Source of the DNA: Desulfoluna limicola
GTDB taxonomy: Bacteria; Desulfobacterota; Desulfobacteria; Desulfobacterales; Desulfolunaceae
Length of the DNA: 64,000 nt
Direction: 5' to 3'
Assembly: GCF_021654575.1 (NCBI RefSeq)
Contig: NZ_AP024488.1
Coordinates: forward strand, 3,557,501-3,621,500
Shown here one piece after another: positions 35,383 to 44,365 of the stretch. How positions within the stretch are numbered: the first letter of the stretch is position 1; every line of letters begins with the position of its first letter. The notes under the pieces were generated by a model. That model saw only the letters and a list, made by a program, of their open reading frames with translations, was not told the origin of the DNA and made no database searches. A program made the position numbers and the translations under genes.

Positions 35383-36681
35383 ATGAACTCAACACACACC
35401 TCCCCCATAAAGCTTGCATTAACATCCCTTGCCGTCATCCTGGCACTGGCCCTCTCCTCCTGTGCCACCAAGCGCCCCATGTGGGCGGTAACGATCTCCC
35501 CGACCCCTGAAGCCGTTCAGGCGGCAATGGATCAGAATGCCTACTACCCTTACAGGGGAGATATCAATCCGGTTCACCTGCCCCAGTTCGAGCCCCCCAT
35601 GAGGCTTCGCCCTTGCTGCGTCTTCGGCATGGATGTGAAAGTCAGTTTGAATAGCATTCCGATTCCGATCTATCAGGTTGTGAACGTCATCGGTAAAAAA
35701 GGGCTCGGGCCCCACACGTATGATTCCGGTTTTTTTGGTGGGTACGGCACGGATAAAAAGGCCTCGACCAATGAGAACAACGGGGTCATCTACACCTGCA
35801 GGGGAGGTTTCATAGACACGGCCCATGTGCGGGACTATTCGGACCTGACAATCTACCTCTTTTTTGAATTCTACAAAAACCTGGGCACCGCCTTTGACGT
35901 GGAGCTGAAGGGCGAGCTTGGCCCACGGGTCATTCTGGTGGATCCCGTTGAGATTAAGGGGGGTAAATTTGAACGGGCACGGGTTGCAGCGGTGATGGCT
36001 TCCTGGACAGCGTATCAGCTCTCCCTGTGGCATGAAATTGCCCAGTGGCATGGCTACAGCGAATTTTCCATGTTTTCCGAGGAGCCGTCCGCCTACTCCC
36101 TGGAAGACGCCTACTCCAACCTTCTCGGAATTTCCATTGCCAACGGGCTTATCTACAGTGCCCTGATCTTTAACGACAACCAGTACGCAAGAAACTTTGA
36201 CACCTGGTTCCAGGCAACACTGAAAACCTTAGGAGCGGTCTCCGAAAAAGAGAGCCGGAGTTACATGCGCCATGTTGATGGTACCTGGTGGGATTCAACA
36301 AAGAGGCTTCCGGAAAAATTCATTGTCCTGAAACGGAACTACGACATGGGCCATGTCCAAACCCCTTTCCTGGTAACGGATACCCTCAAGGCGAATGCCA
36401 CCATGCCCTCGCCTTACCCGGCCGACGCCCCTCCCGCCACCCTCAGACTGGAAGACACCCTCTACGAGAGCCCCGTCTCAGACTGGGTCCACATCCAGCT
36501 CTTTGTGGATGAGGCCTACCGACAGACATTTGCACCGGGAACAGCTTTCAACACCTGGCCGGATGCCATCACACCGGATGAGTTCCAGGCCATTGCCGAC
36601 GCAGACAAGCAGGCAGACGCCCTCAGCCTGAAGAAACAACAAAATGCCACCGGTGAAAACGAAAAAAAGGCGACGCCATGA
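35383..36681 (+). CDS. DUF4056-family envelope lipoprotein
   Basis: 432 residues. The signal peptide ends ALSSC (Cys27), so it is a lipoprotein. The mature part contains RLRPCCVFGMDVKV, GVIYTCRGGFIDTAHVRDY and a WHEIAQWHGYSEF segment with HExxxxH-like character. These are conserved in DUF4056 proteins, for which no activity is established. The HE and H residues could suggest a metal-dependent hydrolase, but this is only an idea. The ATG at 35383 is preferred over the TTG at 35374. Its stop overlaps the next start by four bases, showing translational coupling with the barrel gene. Confidence 0.8.
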   Translation: MNSTHTSPIKLALTSLAVILALALSSCATKRPMWAVTISPTPEAVQAAMDQNAYYPYRGDINPVHLPQFEPPMRLRPCCVFGMDVKVSLNSIPIPIYQVVNVIGKKGLGPHTYDSGFFGGYGTDKKASTNENNGVIYTCRGGFIDTAHVRDYSDLTIYLFFEFYKNLGTAFDVELKGELGPRVILVDPVEIKGGKFERARVAAVMASWTAYQLSLWHEIAQWHGYSEFSMFSEEPSAYSLEDAYSNLLGISIANGLIYSALIFNDNQYARNFDTWFQATLKTLGAVSEKESRSYMRHVDGTWWDSTKRLPEKFIVLKRNYDMGHVQTPFLVTDTLKANATMPSPYPADAPPATLRLEDTLYESPVSDWVHIQLFVDEAYRQTFAPGTAFNTWPDAITPDEFQAIADADKQADALSLKKQQNATGENEKKATP

Positions 36682-37865
36682 CTTTCTGCCTGACCCCAGA
36701 GCGACACCTGTTACGAACCTGTATCTATTGCGCGTGTGCCATGACCCTCCTGTTTTTTCTTATGAAGGCACTCCCAGCCAGTGCCTCGGAGGCAAGTGGC
36801 GGCATTAAAAACTGGATGGATGGTTTCCTTGAGTCCATGGGCTCCGGGGATGAGTTTGACCCGGATAAACTCATCGACGTCGGCTTCCTCCCGGGCCCGT
36901 TCTACACACCCGAGATGAAACTCGGAATCGGCCTTGCCGCCATCGGCTTGTATTCGACCAACAAAGAAGACGAGCAGGAGAGAATTTCCACCCTCTCCAT
37001 CAGCGGATTTGCCAGTGTCACCTCGGCCGTTGGGCTGAATGTGGTCAACCAGACCTTTTTTTCCAGGGATCAGGTCAGGCTCTTTGTCGACGGCATCATC
37101 TTTGATGCCCCGGAAAAGTACTGGGGGATCGGCTACGACCAGAACTCGGACGATGACAACCGCGAAGACTACACCAACATCACCTACCAGGTCTCCCCAA
37201 GGGTCTACTACAGGCTCTTTAATTCCCTCCATGTGGGCACCGGATGGGATTACATCGACACCAGGGCCAAAGACACCGAGGCGGGCGGGCTCTTCTTTCA
37301 AGACAACCCCCATGGCACCAACGTGCAAAGCAGCGGGTACAGCCTGCATATCATGAGCGACACCCGGGACTTCATTCCCAACCCTTACGAGGGGCACTTC
37401 CTGAACCTGGACTTTTACGACTACAAGCCCTCCTTCGGCTCGGATGCGGACTACTCCGTCACCGAATTTACGGGCAACAAGTACTGGGCCACCCAGGATA
37501 ACAACATCCTTGCCTTTCAGGTGTACATGAGAAGCGCCGATGACGATGTGCCCTGGAACAGGCTCTCAAAAATCGGCGGTGCGTCCCAGATGAGAGGGTA
37601 TTGGGAGGGCCGTTACCGTGACAAGAAAATGATCACCACACAGCTCGAATACCGCCGCAAGCTTCACTGGCGACACGGCGTGGTCGCCTGGATCGGTGCC
37701 GGGGCCATCGCCCCCACCTTGCGGGATTTCGATTCCGACCAGATTCTCCCCAACGCCGGAGTCGGCTACCGACTCGCGTTCAAGTACCGCTCCAATGTCA
37801 GGCTTGACCTTGGGTTCGGCAAAAATGAAATCGGTTTTTATTTTAATGTGAATGAGGCCTTTTAA
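36678..37865 (+). CDS. Omp85/BamA-like surface antigen barrel protein
   Basis: 395 residues with a signal peptide (hydrophobic CAMTLLFFLMKALPASA). There are no recognisable POTRA repeats, so it is a barrel-only member of the D15/Omp85 superfamily (16 strands expected). The family hallmark is visible as GGASQMRGYWEGRYRD, equal to the RGF/RGY loop that folds into the lumen, and the last strand ends in an aromatic (NVNEAF). It overlaps the DUF4056 gene by ATGA. A role in lipid or protein export to the surface is likely but unproven. Confidence 0.85.
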   Translation: MTFCLTPERHLLRTCIYCACAMTLLFFLMKALPASASEASGGIKNWMDGFLESMGSGDEFDPDKLIDVGFLPGPFYTPEMKLGIGLAAIGLYSTNKEDEQERISTLSISGFASVTSAVGLNVVNQTFFSRDQVRLFVDGIIFDAPEKYWGIGYDQNSDDDNREDYTNITYQVSPRVYYRLFNSLHVGTGWDYIDTRAKDTEAGGLFFQDNPHGTNVQSSGYSLHIMSDTRDFIPNPYEGHFLNLDFYDYKPSFGSDADYSVTEFTGNKYWATQDNNILAFQVYMRSADDDVPWNRLSKIGGASQMRGYWEGRYRDKKMITTQLEYRRKLHWRHGVVAWIGAGAIAPTLRDFDSDQILPNAGVGYRLAFKYRSNVRLDLGFGKNEIGFYFNVNEAF

Positions 37866-37879
37866 CGACTGGACTGGTT

Positions 37880-38620
37880 ATGACTTCTGAGAAAAAAAAC
37901 CTGAAATATCGACTGTTCATATCAATGGTGGTGCTTTTTTTGTTGGCCCCGGCCACGGCATTCGCCCTGTTGGACATGGACACACCGGACAGTGACATCG
38001 GCTCCCTGAAAGAGGGCACCCGGTTCCTGGGCATGAGTGTCTCCTTGAAATCAGCGGAATCGGAGAACCCCAGCTCTATCTTCCAAACCATTGAGTCCAC
38101 GGAGCAGCAGACCCACAAAATCAACGCATACGGCGGCTACTTTCTCCGGGACAAATGGGCCGTTGGCGGAAGCCTGGATTACAGTTTTTCGGAAAAGAGC
38201 AGCGGCTTTACAGGCGACAGCGACAAATCACGAGTGGAGACTGTCAGCCGATCCACCTCCATGGGTGTGTTCATGCGAAACTATCTGCCCATTGACTCAT
38301 CAGGCCGCTTCTCCCTTTTTGTGGAGTCGAGCCTGGATGTCGGGTACGGCAAGGAGATCGTCCAGACAACCCTTGCCAATGACATCGACCGAAAGATCAC
38401 CAGGTCCTACCTGGTCGACCTCGGTGTCACCCCGGGGATCATGGCGTTTATTGATAAAGGGTTCTCCGTTGAAGCCAGCGTCAATATCATGGGCCTCACC
38501 TCAAAGTGGGGAGAATACTCCTTCAACGAGGGAGAGCGAACCGGGAACTCATCCTCCGTCGAGCTCGATTTTACCGTCAAACTCCTCACCCTGTTTATCG
38601 GGGTGACGTATTATTTTTAA
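37880..38620 (+). CDS. Outer-membrane beta-barrel protein
   Basis: 246 residues, signal peptide MTSEKKNLKYRLFISMVVLF continuing to a cleavage site near TAFA. The rest alternates polar and hydrophobic residues with strand-like stretches (YGGYFLRDKWAVGGSLDYSF; GRFSLFVESSLDVGYG) and ends LLTLFIGVTYYF, an ideal C-terminal OmpA-like barrel signal with terminal Phe. Eight to ten strands fit the size. It lies 14 bases after the Omp85-like gene, within the same operon. Confidence 0.82.
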   Translation: MTSEKKNLKYRLFISMVVLFLLAPATAFALLDMDTPDSDIGSLKEGTRFLGMSVSLKSAESENPSSIFQTIESTEQQTHKINAYGGYFLRDKWAVGGSLDYSFSEKSSGFTGDSDKSRVETVSRSTSMGVFMRNYLPIDSSGRFSLFVESSLDVGYGKEIVQTTLANDIDRKITRSYLVDLGVTPGIMAFIDKGFSVEASVNIMGLTSKWGEYSFNEGERTGNSSSVELDFTVKLLTLFIGVTYYF

Positions 38621-38629
38621 GGTATGACT

Positions 38630-39706
38630 ATGAACAAACGAATTCGCCGTCTCTCTATAACAGCCCTTTTGATCGCAGTACTCCCCCTGTTCTGTTCCTG
38701 CACGGACAATGATTACTTCGGCAACGCCCCATGGAACGAAATTCAAGAGTTCAATGTTCCCGGCCAATCCGGCAGCACGGCCATCGATACGGAAGCCAAC
38801 ACGGTGAGCCTCTCTGTGGGAAATGGCGTGGACAGAACCGACCTAGTGCCCTCGGTTTTCGAAATCTCAAATTTTGCTTCGGTAACTCCGGGAAAAAACG
38901 AGGCCCGCGATTTCTCCGACCCGGTGGAGTATGTGGTGCGGGCTGAAAACGGCTCCGAACGGACCTGGACCGTCACCATCGGCGAGGTTGGTGAAAACCC
39001 GCAATTACAGAACTCCGATTTTGACCTGTGGTATGAGGCCTCAGCAGGAATTATCTCTCCGATCATCTACGAAGAACCCGGAGAGAGCGAGGCCAACACA
39101 ATCTGGGCCACCGCAAACTATGGACTGACAAATTATGGGTCCCAGCCGAACACAACCCCCATTGACCTGGAAGAAGCCAACTATGCCGCAAAACTGGTGA
39201 CTGTCGCAGCCCCTGCGATTGTGCCCATTGCTGCGGCCACCCTGTTTACAGGTGAATTCAATTTAAACATTATAAACCCCGGTGCGTCTGCGGTGTTCGG
39301 AACCCCCTTTTCGAGCAGGCCGTCCGGATTCCGCGTCAACTATGCCTATGTACCCGGCGCAGCCCTTGTGGAGGGAGAAAAAGACAAGTGCGACGTATAC
39401 GTGCTGTTGGAAAAACGCGACGGCAGTTCCGTGGCACGTGTTGCCACCGGCTGGTTCAGAAGCAACACCGACACCGGTACCGAGAACTGGACCCCTCTTT
39501 CGGTGACACTGAAGTACGGGGAGCTTTCCCCATCGGACCCCTGGTATGACTACGCAAACATCAAAGCGGGCCAGACCTGGGCTGACCCCGATGAAATTCC
39601 CACCCACATCTCTGTGGTCTTCTCATCCAGCGCCCTGGGCGATGAATACAAAGGAGCCATCGGGAGCACTCTTGCCGTGGATGATTTTGAGTTGCTCTAT
39701 GATTGA
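38630..39706 (+). CDS. PCMD-domain lipoprotein
   Basis: 358 residues. Signal peptide ends PLFCSC (lipid Cys about 24). An Ig-like N-terminal domain (LVPSVFEISNFASVTPGKNE ... YVVRAENGSERTWTVTIGE) is of the kind found beside PCMD domains in Bacteroidetes lipoproteins. From about residue 130 comes the putative carbohydrate-metabolism domain (PCMD): NSDFDLWYE, TIWATANYG, AAKLVT, FSSRPSGFRVNYAYVPG. It may bind glycans on the cell surface. The ATG at 38630 is better spaced from AAGG than the one at 38624. It ends the envelope operon. Confidence 0.8.
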   Translation: MNKRIRRLSITALLIAVLPLFCSCTDNDYFGNAPWNEIQEFNVPGQSGSTAIDTEANTVSLSVGNGVDRTDLVPSVFEISNFASVTPGKNEARDFSDPVEYVVRAENGSERTWTVTIGEVGENPQLQNSDFDLWYEASAGIISPIIYEEPGESEANTIWATANYGLTNYGSQPNTTPIDLEEANYAAKLVTVAAPAIVPIAAATLFTGEFNLNIINPGASAVFGTPFSSRPSGFRVNYAYVPGAALVEGEKDKCDVYVLLEKRDGSSVARVATGWFRSNTDTGTENWTPLSVTLKYGELSPSDPWYDYANIKAGQTWADPDEIPTHISVVFSSSALGDEYKGAIGSTLAVDDFELLYD

Positions 39707-39717
39707 TGAAACAAGCG

Positions 39718-39767
39718 ATGCCTCCGGCGGCAAGGTGGCACACCTTGCCGCCGGAGGCATTTTTTTG
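39718..39767. terminator. Bidirectional terminator formed by paired repeat tags
   Basis: ATGCCTCCGGCGGCAAGGTG (39718-39737), loop GCA, then CACCTTGCCGCCGGAGGCAT (39741-39760): a perfect 20-bp stem followed by seven T's. It lies between convergent genes and should stop transcripts of the envelope operon. It is built from one tag and its exact complement. Confidence 0.93.
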
Positions 39768-39807
39768 ACCATTTTAACCATAGAACTGGGCCATGCCCTT
39801 TCCCGAC

Positions 39808-40764
39808 TCAGGTATACTTTGTGTCGGCACCGACAACCGCCGGGTTGCCGTATGACCTCATGATATCCGCCACTCTCTCCATCTCACGATTTCGAGCATC
39901 AAGACCGGGAAGAACAGCACCCTCCATGGGGTACTTCAGCCCCAGCGACGTGTACTTCTCGGCCCCCAACGGGCGATAGGGAAGCAGCTGGACCTGCAGC
40001 ACCTCATTGTTCAGCTGGTCCGCGATAAAGGCCGCAGTGGCCCGGATGTTCTCCTCGTCGTCATTATGCCCGGGAACCACCGGCACACGTATGACAAGGG
40101 GGTTGGCCGCCCGGTTCGTCAGGATGATGTTTTCAAGAATCCGCTCATTGCCCACACCGGTGTAACGCCGGTGCATCTCCGTGCTCATGTGCTTGATGTC
40201 GGTGATGACCAGATCTGTTAAAGGATAAACCTCACGCAAAACTTCCGGGCTGCAGTGCAGGGCTGTTTCCAGGCAGGTGTGGATCCCTTCCCTGCGGCAC
40301 GCCGTGAACAGTTCCACCACAAACGGGTGCTGAACCAGCGCCTCGCCACCCGAGACAGTCACCCCTCCCCCAGACGTATCGTAAAACGAAACATCCGCCC
40401 GCACCTCGTCCATGACCCCTGCCACCGACATGGATGTTCCCCAGACAGACAAGGCACCGGACGGGCATGCTTCCACACAATGACCGCACGCCGTACACAC
40501 CTCCCGGTCGATGCCGGCAATGCGATTTTCACGTTGAAGAAAAGCGCCCCGATCGCATTCAGTACATGCCATCAAGCAATACCCACACGTGTCGATGCCG
40601 ATACACCGTGAGGCGTGAACCCCTATCTCCGGTTTTAAACGGATGCTCTCCGGGTTGCTGCACCACTTGCAGTGCAGGGAACACCCTTTGAGAAACACCT
40701 CCGTCCGGATCCCGGGCCCGTCGTGAACAGTAAAGTGCTGAATGTTAAAGACCACCCCCTGCAT
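39808..40764 (-). CDS. Glycyl-radical enzyme activating protein (radical SAM)
   Basis: 318 residues. It opens MQGVVFNIQHFTVHDGPGIR, the GRE-activase N terminus, with the radical-SAM triad CSLHCKWC (C28, C32, C35). A ferredoxin insert follows with C54, C60, C63, C67 and C90, C93, C96, C100, as in activases of eliminase-type enzymes (two extra 4Fe-4S clusters), which classical PflA lacks. SGGEALVQHP, VVPGHNDDEENI and LLPYRPLGAEKY are later family motifs. The start at 40764 follows AGAGG; longer frames run into a repeat. It should abstract hydrogen from the glycine of the enzyme encoded upstream at 41272-43800. Confidence 0.93.
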   Translation of the reverse strand: MQGVVFNIQHFTVHDGPGIRTEVFLKGCSLHCKWCSNPESIRLKPEIGVHASRCIGIDTCGYCLMACTECDRGAFLQRENRIAGIDREVCTACGHCVEACPSGALSVWGTSMSVAGVMDEVRADVSFYDTSGGGVTVSGGEALVQHPFVVELFTACRREGIHTCLETALHCSPEVLREVYPLTDLVITDIKHMSTEMHRRYTGVGNERILENIILTNRAANPLVIRVPVVPGHNDDEENIRATAAFIADQLNNEVLQVQLLPYRPLGAEKYTSLGLKYPMEGAVLPGLDARNREMERVADIMRSYGNPAVVGADTKYT

Positions 40765-41271
40765 GCCACGGACCTCTGATTTCTCAGAGAAACACCCGCT
40801 CGAAAAACAGGCACTCTCTTTCAATTTTTTTAGAAACATCCCCCCCCCCAAACAGCAATTAAGCCGAATTAAAAACATGCCTCCGGCGGCCAGATGGGGG
40901 CACCTGGAGACCTGATTGCGAATGCGCTGTGTCCTCCGTGACTTTCTGCTGAAATGCATCCGCATTCGCGCGACGTTTAAGGGCATGCAACATTCACCAC
41001 AACTGCTTGAGTTGTGGGTGACTTCGTTTCCCCCAGGGCTGTTGAGAATAAAGGATCATGATTCAACACTCATTTGACAATTCGCCTCCGGTGGCCCTAC
41101 CGGGATTAAGTTTTTGGAAAGCCTCCAGCAATGGTGGCAGACCCAGCTCGCAGCGAACGGCCATGCGATTTGGCCCGAGGAACGAGGGACAAATCACATG
41201 GGCAACCCGCTTTCAAGGTGGCTCACCTTGCCGCCGGAGGCATCTCTTTTTGTACTTTTTTTCCTACAGCC
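40765..41271. repeat. Repeat modules between radical enzyme and activase
   Basis: Module at 40878-40975: GCCTCCGGCGGCCAG, GGGGCACCTGGAGACC and GCGAATGCGCTG ... CATCCGCATTCGC. Second at about 41087-41250: CGCCTCCGGTGGCCCTACC, GGCCATGCGATTTGGCCCG, GAGGAACGAGGGACAAATC, ACATGGGC, CTTTCAAGGTGGCTCACC, GCCGCCGGAGGC. No gene. Confidence 0.75.
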
Positions 41272-43800
41272 CTAAAACGACAACTCTGTACGGCCCATGA
41301 GGTCGTATTGAAGGGGCTTGCTCAGCTCTACGAAATAGGCGCTGTAGCCGGCCACACGAACCAGCAGGTGCTTGTAATTTTCAGGGTGTTTCATGGCATC
41401 CTCCAGGGTTTCCCGGCTGAGGATATTGAACTGGCTGTGCATCCCTTTTCGGTCAAAATAGACATCAATCAGGGAGATCAGGTTGTCGCGCCCCACCTCA
41501 CCGGCTACGCTTGAGGGGGTAAGCTTCCAGTTAAGCAGGGTGCCGTTGCATGCCCGGATGTGGTCCAGCTTGGTCACGGATTTGGCGATGGCCGTCGGCC
41601 CTTTGATGTCGTGGGATCCGGCATAGGTGTGCACAGGCCCCACGCAATCGGAAATGGGCTCCATCACCTTACGCCCCTCGGGGGACGCCCACTGAAGCAG
41701 TCCGAAGGCCACGTTCGCGCTCACGGAATAGACTCCGGGCACGTAACTCCCGCCCCGGCAGTTCGGCCGGTTTTCCACGTGCTTGCAGAAGGTGTCGGCC
41801 CCAAACCGCGCCAACTCATCGGCATAGTCGTCGTCGTTTCCGTAGTGATGCACCTTGTTGCTGTTCACAAGGGCATAGAGGGCTTCGTAGCCGTTCCAGT
41901 TGCTCTCGCAGGCGTCAAGCAGCTCTTCACCCTTGATCCGCTGCTCTTCGAAAACCAACTGCCTGATGACGGAAAGGCCGTCGGCCACGGTCCCCACCCC
42001 CACGGCCTGAGGGCCGGTATAGTTGTACACGGCGCCACCGGCGGAGACATCCACTCCTTTTTCGATGCAATCGTCGATGAGCAGGGACAAGTATGGGAGG
42101 GGCTTCATCTGCTGATGCACCATATCCAGAATCTCTGTTCCGGCAATCATCTGATCCACCCAGTACTTCATCTGCCTGTCATAGGATGCCAGCACCTGAT
42201 CAAAAGAGGTAAACTCCGCAAGGCTTCCGGTTTGAGGCCCCAGTCGCTCCCCCAGGCCGCCGCAGTGGTCCCATCGCGCGCAATGATCTCCGCAGCCCAG
42301 GCATCGACCGTCGTTGATGGCCAGTTCAAGCACCTTGGCAATGCTGAAATAGGCTGAGTCGTGCCATCCGTACTCTTTGCCACCGGAGTCAGGCTCCACA
42401 CACCCCACCACATGGTAATTCAAAGCGTCTTTCTCATCCCGGCCTGCCCGGATCATGGCGGGCACCGCGGCCTGGTCGTTGAACACCTTCGGTTGACCGG
42501 TGCCGATGCGGATGGTGTTGGCCGTTTTGATCTTGAATGCCCGGGGAGTCTCCTTGTGCATTCGCACAGCAATCCAGGGCGTGGGTAATCGGGTATGGGC
42601 ATGGGCATCAAGGACCATGTAGCTCAGGTCGTTGCTCGCGTCTTTTCCGTCCTGATCAGTCCCGCCGATGGTGAGACTCTCCCCGCCCATTCCCCGGCCG
42701 GAGTTGGCGATCACCGTCAGGCGGTCCCGGAGCTTGGTCCACCACAGCCCCTTGATAAACCCGATCTCGATGAGTTCCTGAATCGACTCCTTCGTCGCGG
42801 CCCCGGACTCGATGTCCTTCTTGTAAAAGGGGTACATGTACTGATCAAAGCGACCCGCGGAAATGGAGTGACCGTTGGATTCGATGAGAATCATCGTGGT
42901 GGCCATGTACCAGAGCTGCATCGCTTCCCGAAAGGTCCTCGGGGGATGTTCTGAAACATGATCACATTGCTTTGCGATCTCCCGAAGCTCCCTCTGCCAT
43001 TCCGCATCACGCTCGGTACCCGCCAAATCCCGTGCCAGGGCCGCGTAGCGCTTCAGGTAACGGGTGGCACCATCCAGTGAGATCAACGCCGCATGGTAAA
43101 ATTCCCGCTTTTTTAAATCCTCAGCCAGAACAGGGTTTAAGGCCTCGAGCTTCTCCTCGACCTGGGCCTTCAGTCCACCAAACCCATGGGCAAACAGCTT
43201 CTCATAGTTTGCCTGGGTGTGCCCGACGCCGCCAAACAAGTAAAGATTCAGAAGGTACACCCCCTTGCCCAGGTTGGTTCCTTTGATCTCCTCCCCGGAC
43301 ATCCGGGAGAGGACCGCCTCCTCCACCGTCCCGCCTTTCCAGCAGCCCGCAAGAGCCCTCAGGCGTTTTTCCGATTCTGAGGTGATACGATACTCGTCGT
43401 GAAGGCGATCCTTCCACGGGTGATTCTTCATTTCATCAACCACCCAGTTGTACGAAAACTCTGGAAAAATCGGCGCAGACTTGATGGGGGCGGCCATTTC
43501 TCCCACGATCAGCTCATCGCGATGGATACGAATCGTGACGTTGCTCAAAACATGACGCAGGGCCTCAGCACATTTGATCACCTGAGGCTGTTCCGCATGG
43601 GCCTGATACGCCTCGGTCACCAGGCAGGCCCGCTCATGGTCCACCGTAAAATCCGTTTCCAGCGCAAACGTCCTCAACCGATTCACCCGCTCAAACGGCG
43701 ATGGATTCTCTGCCATTCCGGAATCACCGACGGCCCACTCTTTGTCAAAAGACTCGATCCCTTCGGGCTGACCATTGATGTATTTTTTTGCAGTTGTCAT
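41272..43800 (-). CDS. Glycyl radical enzyme of the eliminase/dehydratase (C-x-E) class
   Basis: 842 residues from the ATG at 43800 (GGAGGG upstream; an adjacent ATG at 43803 is too close). The catalytic loop is VVGCVEPDSGGKEYGW (thiyl Cys467, base Glu469) and the radical glycine is Gly818 in RVAGYSAYF. GCVE, not the Cys-Cys of pyruvate formate-lyase, places it with choline TMA-lyase, diol dehydratases, HypD and the sulfonate lyases. An unusual Cys/His-rich insert, GRCLGCGDHCARWDHCGGLG, follows at about 498-517. No microcompartment, aldehyde dehydrogenase or sulfite-handling gene is adjacent, so the substrate is open. Confidence 0.93.
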   Translation of the reverse strand: MTTAKKYINGQPEGIESFDKEWAVGDSGMAENPSPFERVNRLRTFALETDFTVDHERACLVTEAYQAHAEQPQVIKCAEALRHVLSNVTIRIHRDELIVGEMAAPIKSAPIFPEFSYNWVVDEMKNHPWKDRLHDEYRITSESEKRLRALAGCWKGGTVEEAVLSRMSGEEIKGTNLGKGVYLLNLYLFGGVGHTQANYEKLFAHGFGGLKAQVEEKLEALNPVLAEDLKKREFYHAALISLDGATRYLKRYAALARDLAGTERDAEWQRELREIAKQCDHVSEHPPRTFREAMQLWYMATTMILIESNGHSISAGRFDQYMYPFYKKDIESGAATKESIQELIEIGFIKGLWWTKLRDRLTVIANSGRGMGGESLTIGGTDQDGKDASNDLSYMVLDAHAHTRLPTPWIAVRMHKETPRAFKIKTANTIRIGTGQPKVFNDQAAVPAMIRAGRDEKDALNYHVVGCVEPDSGGKEYGWHDSAYFSIAKVLELAINDGRCLGCGDHCARWDHCGGLGERLGPQTGSLAEFTSFDQVLASYDRQMKYWVDQMIAGTEILDMVHQQMKPLPYLSLLIDDCIEKGVDVSAGGAVYNYTGPQAVGVGTVADGLSVIRQLVFEEQRIKGEELLDACESNWNGYEALYALVNSNKVHHYGNDDDYADELARFGADTFCKHVENRPNCRGGSYVPGVYSVSANVAFGLLQWASPEGRKVMEPISDCVGPVHTYAGSHDIKGPTAIAKSVTKLDHIRACNGTLLNWKLTPSSVAGEVGRDNLISLIDVYFDRKGMHSQFNILSRETLEDAMKHPENYKHLLVRVAGYSAYFVELSKPLQYDLMGRTELSF

Positions 43801-44365
43801 CATTTCCCTCCGTTGATTTTTTCCTCACGGGTCCCGCCCAAAGTCAGGCAAAAAACCTTGCCTCCGGCGGCGAGGTGAGCCACCTCGAAAGCTGATTGCC
43901 CTTGCGCTTTGTCCCTCGTACCTCGGGCCAAATCGCAAGGGCGTTCGCTGCGGGCTACGCCCGCCTCCATAGCTGGAGATTTTTCAGATGCTTCCACAAG
44001 CTTAAAATGATTTGAATACAGCCTCATAGCTCTAACAAAATCGGCTTTAATCAGATTGCCTTCCAGCAGCCAGGGTGTATCCCCTATACCCCAGGTTTAC
44101 GAATGCTCCGTGCCTTCGTTCCTCAGGCTCGTCACATTCGCTTTGGATTCTAAAAACCATTGTTACAGTGGCTTCGCTACACTATCCGCCGGAGTTATTC
44201 CGTTGAAAATCAAACCATGCATTGACACCAAAGCACCGGCAGCCCACGCACTTGTGATGAACGATGAATGACGTCTCACATCGCGCGAATGCGGACGCGA
44301 GATACCCCGAATAACGATACCCGATGCGCATTCGCAACCCGGTTTCCAGGTGCCCCCACCTGGCT
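43801..44365. repeat. Three hairpin modules; no gene
   Basis: Module 43859-44060: GCCTCCGGCGGCGAGGTG, CACCTCGAAAGCTG, stem GCCCTTGCG (43898-43906) / CGCAAGGGC (43934-43942) around TCCCTCGTACCTCGGG, with a 100-bp tail shared with 59873-60075. Module near 44090-44200: GAATGCTCC ... CCTTCGTTCCTCAGG ... CATTCGC and GTGGCTTCGCTAC. Module 44285-44365: GCGAATGCGGACGCG ... GCGCATTCGC. Confidence 0.75.

Noticed and set aside
41272..43800. Annotation as pyruvate formate-lyase
   Set aside because: The active site is GCVE, not the adjacent Cys-Cys pair needed by pyruvate formate-lyase.
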